IMG/VR virus record: IMGVR_UViG_3300028840_001170
Location: 1-22,487 of that record
DNA length: 22,487 nucleotides
Source: a virus
Reading direction: 5' to 3' (one strand)
The translations under genes and the position numbers were made by a program. The notes under the pieces were generated by a model, which saw only the letters and a list, made by a program, of their open reading frames with translations, ran no database searches and was not told where the DNA came from. How positions within the stretch are numbered: position 1 is the stretch's first letter; each line of letters begins with the position of its first letter. Below, one piece after another: positions 19,424 to 22,487 of this stretch.

Positions 19424-20045
19424 AGCTCAGACCGCCGACACTGCGGGTGCGGCTGACGATGCAGCCAGTGCGTCGCCTGATGATGGTGACCTGCTGGAGG
19501 CCGGACAAGGTACCGAACCTGGTGCCGACGATGGTGATGATGCAGGCGCTGCCGCAGGCGGCGAACAAGCTGGTGGAGAAGAGCAATCCGACGTACCCGA
19601 CGAGTACGCCGCATTCAGCACTCCTGAAGGCATAGAAATAGACGAGAACCTGGTGGCCCAGGCGAACCCGATCTTCAAAGAGCTCGGACTATCGCAGGAA
19701 CAAGCCCAGAAGCTCGTCGATTTTCAATCGGCGCAAGTAAAGGCCCAAGTCGATGCTTTCCACGAGCGTGTAAACGGATGGAAGGAGGCGTCACGCAGCG
19801 ACCCTGAAATTGGCGGCGACAAGCTCGATAGCAACGTCGCGATCGCCAACAAGGTGTTGTTCGATGCGTTCAGCCAGCCGTTTGTAGATGAACTGAAGCA
19901 GATCGGTTTCCTCAATCATCCGGAGTTCATCCGGGGGCTGAGCAAGCTCGGCAATCAGTTCTACACCGAGGACGATCCCGGCGGCGGCAATGCTGCTGGC
20001 CGTGAGAAGTCCCGCATTGAACGACTCTACGGAAAAACTGAATAG
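19416..20045 (+). CDS. Scaffold-like acidic protein
   Basis: 209 residues from ATG 19416, eight bases after AGGAAGG; ATG 19410 is in frame but only two bases from that site. Residues 1-60 are almost wholly Ala, Gly, Asp, Glu and Gln, a long acidic disordered arm. Next is a conserved-looking middle (PEGIEIDENLVAQANPIFKE, LGLSQEQAQKLVDFQ) and a helical end (HPEFIRGLSKLGNQFY). Acid-rich then helical layout between portal and capsid genes is that of phage scaffolding proteins, which guide shell assembly and then leave. Confidence 0.85.
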   Translation: MAEAQTADTAGAADDAASASPDDGDLLEAGQGTEPGADDGDDAGAAAGGEQAGGEEQSDVPDEYAAFSTPEGIEIDENLVAQANPIFKELGLSQEQAQKLVDFQSAQVKAQVDAFHERVNGWKEASRSDPEIGGDKLDSNVAIANKVLFDAFSQPFVDELKQIGFLNHPEFIRGLSKLGNQFYTEDDPGGGNAAGREKSRIERLYGKTE

Positions 20046-20057
20046 GAGTAACGACTC

Positions 20058-21089
20058 ATGGCCACTCTCGGCTCAACTTATTTCGATCTGATCGATCTTT
20101 ACAAGAGTCAGGAACCCGATGGCACCATTGCGGATGTCATCGAGATGCTGATGGAAATGAACCCGATCCTCGAGGACGCGATGGCCGTTGAATGTAACAA
20201 CGGCACCAAGCACCTCACCACGATCCGCACCGGCCTGCCGTCGGTTGCCTGGGGCAAGCTGTACCAGGGTATCGCGCAGTCCAAATCGACCAAGGCACAG
20301 GTCGAGGATACGACCGGCTTCGTGGAAGCCCTGTCGACTATCGATACCAGGCTGCTCGAGCTGTCCGGTAATGAGGGCGCGATTCGCCTGTCCGAGGCCC
20401 AGGCCTTCATCGAGGCGATGAACCAGGAGGTCGCCAGCACCCTGTTCTACGGCAACACCGCAAGTGCGCCGAATGAGTTCATGGGTCTGACCCCGCGCTA
20501 TGACAGCCTGTCCGCAGCGAGCGGTAACAACATCGTCAACGCCGACCCCGATTCGGACGGCGCCGGTGGTGATTACACCTCGATCTGGTTCGTGACCTGG
20601 GGCGACAACCAAACCCAGCTGCTGTACCCGAAGGGCACCAAGGCTGGCGTCGACCGCATGGACAAGGGCGAGCAGCGCGTCACCGATGGCGACGGTAACG
20701 CTTACTACGTGAAGGAAGAGCTGTTCCGCTGGAACATCGGCCTGTCGGTTCGTGACTGGCGCTACAACGTCCGCATCGCGAACATCGATACCTCGCGTGC
20801 ACTGGCCGATCCGGGCAACGTGGACGGCAATAGCAACTCGATCTACGACTACATGCGCAAGGCTTACTGGAAGATGCAGTCTCGCCGCGTGCCAGGTGGT
20901 CGCATGGCGATCTATGCCAACCGCGACATGCTCGAAGTGCTGGATGGTGCTGGCGTTGGTGCCGGTGCTACCGACCACTTCCTGCGCCTGCGCCCGATGG
21001 AGATCGAAGGCAAAGAGGTTCTCACCTACCGGGGCATCCCGATTCGTGAGTCCGACGCTTTGATCTCTGGCGAAACTGAAGTCAGCTGA
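20058..21089 (+). CDS. Major capsid protein (Bbp17/GP7-like, HK97 fold expected)
   Basis: 343 residues from ATG 20058, after TAGGAG. Recognisable parts are TIADVIEMLMEMNPILEDA near 25, NGTKHLTTIRTGLPSVAW, EAQAFIEAMNQEVASTLFYG, SIWFVTWGDNQTQLLYPKG and WNIGLSVRDWRYNVRIAN. This is the major capsid family of BPP-1-like podoviruses, whose shells have the HK97 fold. It forms the icosahedral head together with the downstream cement protein. Codon use is strongly biased as expected for a highly expressed gene. Confidence 0.93.
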   Translation: MATLGSTYFDLIDLYKSQEPDGTIADVIEMLMEMNPILEDAMAVECNNGTKHLTTIRTGLPSVAWGKLYQGIAQSKSTKAQVEDTTGFVEALSTIDTRLLELSGNEGAIRLSEAQAFIEAMNQEVASTLFYGNTASAPNEFMGLTPRYDSLSAASGNNIVNADPDSDGAGGDYTSIWFVTWGDNQTQLLYPKGTKAGVDRMDKGEQRVTDGDGNAYYVKEELFRWNIGLSVRDWRYNVRIANIDTSRALADPGNVDGNSNSIYDYMRKAYWKMQSRRVPGGRMAIYANRDMLEVLDGAGVGAGATDHFLRLRPMEIEGKEVLTYRGIPIRESDALISGETEVS

Positions 21090-21126
21090 TCTGACTAGCC
21101 AACGCAACTGAAATAGGAGAAATGTA

Positions 21127-21543
21127 ATGATCTTCAGTGCACAACAGATGTTCACCGAGGCTGGCGGTCAGACTGTCAACACGACCGAAGACTCAACCAA
21201 CGTGATCGACCTCGGCGCTGCCGGCACCCCTTATGGTGCCGCTGCCGCGCTCAGTAACGACCCTGGTCCGGGTAACCCGGTATCGATTCTGGTGCAGGTC
21301 ACCAGCGCGATCACTGGCACCCTGGTGGTCAAGGTGCTGAACTCGGCTGCCGAGAACCTCAGTTCCGAGACCGTGGTCGCCCAGTACACCTTCCCGGCAA
21401 CGGCCGCGGCAGGTTCGCAGTGTGCCATCCAGGTGCTGCCGCATCAGCTTGATCAGCGGTATCTGGGCCTCGAGTTCAGCGGCGCGACCGCTGGCGTCGT
21501 CGAGGCGGGTATCACGATGGGCAACCAGTCCAACGGTATCTGA
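21127..21543 (+). CDS. Bbp16-like capsid cement (decoration) protein
   Basis: 138 residues from ATG 21127 after TAGGAG. The opening MIFSAQQMFTEAGGQTVN and TNVIDLGAAGTPYG, followed by a Ser/Thr/Val-rich beta-type body (PVSILVQVTSAITGTLVVKV) and a Gly-rich end, match the Bbp16 family. In BPP-1 this protein binds the outside of the capsid and stabilises it. It sits directly after the capsid gene and is followed by an intrinsic terminator. Confidence 0.9.
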   Translation: MIFSAQQMFTEAGGQTVNTTEDSTNVIDLGAAGTPYGAAAALSNDPGPGNPVSILVQVTSAITGTLVVKVLNSAAENLSSETVVAQYTFPATAAAGSQCAIQVLPHQLDQRYLGLEFSGATAGVVEAGITMGNQSNGI

Positions 21544-21571
21544 TCCCTCCCTCCCACAGGGAACTACCCTT

Positions 21572-21598
21572 GGCCCGCCTTCGGGCGGGCCTTTTTTT
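21572..21598 (+). terminator. Intrinsic terminator after the cement protein gene
   Basis: GGCCCGCC, a TTCG tetraloop and GGCGGGCC are followed by seven T. An 8-bp GC stem with a stable tetraloop and T-run is an ideal rho-independent terminator. It should let capsid and cement transcripts end here, with partial read-through to the tail genes. Confidence 0.93.
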
Positions 21599-21609
21599 AG
21601 AGATGAACG

Positions 21610-21870
21610 ATGGCCTATACCTACAAAGTAAAAGCCCCGATTTTTTACAAGAGCACGCTGTACCGCCCTGGCAAGCGTGATGTGCTCGTCTCCGATGAGG
21701 AGCTGGATTACAAGCAGCTCGAGCTCATCGAGGGCGAGAAGGCGGTGAAGGTGGCGAAGAAGCGCGCCGCCAAAAAGGCTGCGCCTTCGCCGACTCAGGC
21801 CGTGAGCAATCCGCCGAGCGGCGGCGGTGGTGTGAAGGCAGCGATCCAGGACATCGAGTTCGAGGACTAA
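21610..21870 (+). CDS. Small head/tail protein at the Bbp15 position, hypothetical
   Basis: 86 residues from ATG 21610, only 12 bases after the terminator T-run and without a strong ribosome site. The N-terminal 45 residues (YKVKAPIFYKSTLYRPG, DELDY-like acidic helix) resemble a compact beta-rich domain, followed by a Lys/Ala-rich linker (KVAKKRAAKKAAPSP), a Gly run and an acidic end. By order it corresponds to the short gene between cement and adaptor genes in BPP-1-like phages. Function unknown. Confidence 0.72.
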   Translation: MAYTYKVKAPIFYKSTLYRPGKRDVLVSDEELDYKQLELIEGEKAVKVAKKRAAKKAAPSPTQAVSNPPSGGGGVKAAIQDIEFED

Positions 21871-21873
21871 GCG

Positions 21874-22487
21874 ATGAACAAGGTCGAGATCTGCAACCTG
21901 GCGCTGGGCAACATTCGAGAGAGCTCGATCAACTCGCTCACCGAGACCAGCCTGGCCGCACAGGTGTGTGATCAGCGTTTCGACCACTCGGTAAAGGTGC
22001 TGCTCGAGGCCTTCCCCTGGCGCTTCGCTCGCAAGACGACCGCTCTGGCGCTGCTGTCGGCGACGCCGAACGGCTGGGAGTATGCCTACGACCTGCCGAG
22101 CGATTGCATCACGCCGCTGCATGTGGTGCCGGAGAACTGGCCAGGTGGTCTCGGCGATCGCACGATCGAGTACCGGTTCGATGACTGGACCGAGGACTAC
22201 CGCTACCCGACGCCGGCGAGCTGGGAGCTGGTTGAGCTCGATGGCGACCGGGCGATCGTCACCCAGCAGGCCGAGGCCTATCTGATCTACACCGCCGCTC
22301 AGTCAGACGAGTCGCGGTTCAATGCTCACTTTGTCGAGTCCCTGTCCTGGTACCTGGGTGCGATGATAGCGATTCCCCTGGCTGGTGCCGAAAAGGGGCG
22401 CGATCTACGCAAAGACTGCCTGCAGATCTATGACGAGGTTTTGAATCAGGCAAAGGCACAGGATGCCAATCAGCAGGTCGGCGTTTC
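21874..22487 (+). CDS. Tail adaptor / gp11-like tubular protein, cut by the window edge
   Basis: Open from ATG 21874 to the last base (204 full codons, no stop). It begins MNKVEICNLALGNI and continues with LLEAFPWRFARKTTALALL, YAYDLPSDCITPLHV and a late FNAHFVESLSWYLGAMIAIP. An N-terminal Asn-Leu-Ala-Leu-x-x-Ile, a Pro-Trp-x-Phe-Ala motif and Tyr-x-Leu-Pro-x-Asp-Cys are typical of the podovirus tail-tube/adaptor family (T7 gp11 and P22 gp4-type). These proteins form the ring between portal and tail. Usual length is near 200 residues, so little is missing. Confidence 0.88.
   Translation, partial: MNKVEICNLALGNIRESSINSLTETSLAAQVCDQRFDHSVKVLLEAFPWRFARKTTALALLSATPNGWEYAYDLPSDCITPLHVVPENWPGGLGDRTIEYRFDDWTEDYRYPTPASWELVELDGDRAIVTQQAEAYLIYTAAQSDESRFNAHFVESLSWYLGAMIAIPLAGAEKGRDLRKDCLQIYDEVLNQAKAQDANQQVGV

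Noticed and set aside
20073-21155. 360-codon leftward ORF opposite the capsid gene
   Set aside because: Antisense shadow of a strongly biased gene, with no recognisable domain.

Overview
The window is part of a GC-rich bacteriophage genome, most likely a short-tailed (podovirus-type) phage of a Gram-negative, probably proteobacterial, host. The head genes follow the order known from Bordetella phage BPP-1 (portal, Bbp19-like, scaffold-like, Bbp17/GP7-like capsid, Bbp16-like cement protein, short Bbp15-position protein, adaptor/gp11-like tail protein). Nearly all genes have Shine-Dalgarno sites, and neighbours overlap by ATGA, GTGA or TGATG junctions. No tRNA, rRNA, CRISPR array, insertion sequence, integrase, CI-type repressor or lysis gene was seen. 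The host assignment is inference.

Layout. Positions 1-240 hold the 3' end of a rightward gene cut by the window edge. Positions 237-11001 are a leftward early/middle module. From its promoter end (11001) towards 237 it holds: small unknown genes with a DUF932-like gene (10.9-6.8 kb); two unknown genes (6.7-5.9 kb); a recombination/replication block of Sak4-like RecA-fold ATPase, DUF669 protein, Cas4-like PD-(D/E)XK nuclease and superfamily 2 helicase (5.9-1.7 kb); then five small genes, two coiled-coil and one zinc-ribbon-like. Positions 11002-11329 contain no gene. This divergent control region carries three perfect palindromes and candidate promoters. Positions 11330-14942 run rightward: a small HTH regulator, two small genes, a structured leader, a 756-residue primase-polymerase/helicase, a hairpin- and AT-rich gap that may be an origin or promoter, and two small genes. 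Positions 14935-22487 hold RusA resolvase, a second HTH protein, small and large terminase subunits and the head/connector genes, ending in an incomplete tail-adaptor gene at the right edge.

How it fits together. Transcription diverges from about 11.0-11.33 kb. The leftward arm supplies recombination functions: nuclease resection, Sak4 strand annealing/exchange with a DUF669 partner, and helicase remodelling. The rightward arm supplies replication initiation, junction resolution, packaging and capsid assembly. The end of the leftward module abuts the end of a rightward gene at position 240. In a circular or circularly permuted genome this would be where the late operon meets the early operon tail.

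Points most worth checking: a zinc-ribbon-like ORF nested out of frame in the helicase 5' end; an apparent frameshift in the DUF932-like gene; a repeated intergenic element in front of several early genes; the palindrome cluster upstream of the HTH gene; and a leader with exclusive hairpins and a 13-codon ORF before the primase. Two genes of 51 and 58 codons and the right-edge gene were found by direct reading. All family assignments come from motif recognition, not from database searches.
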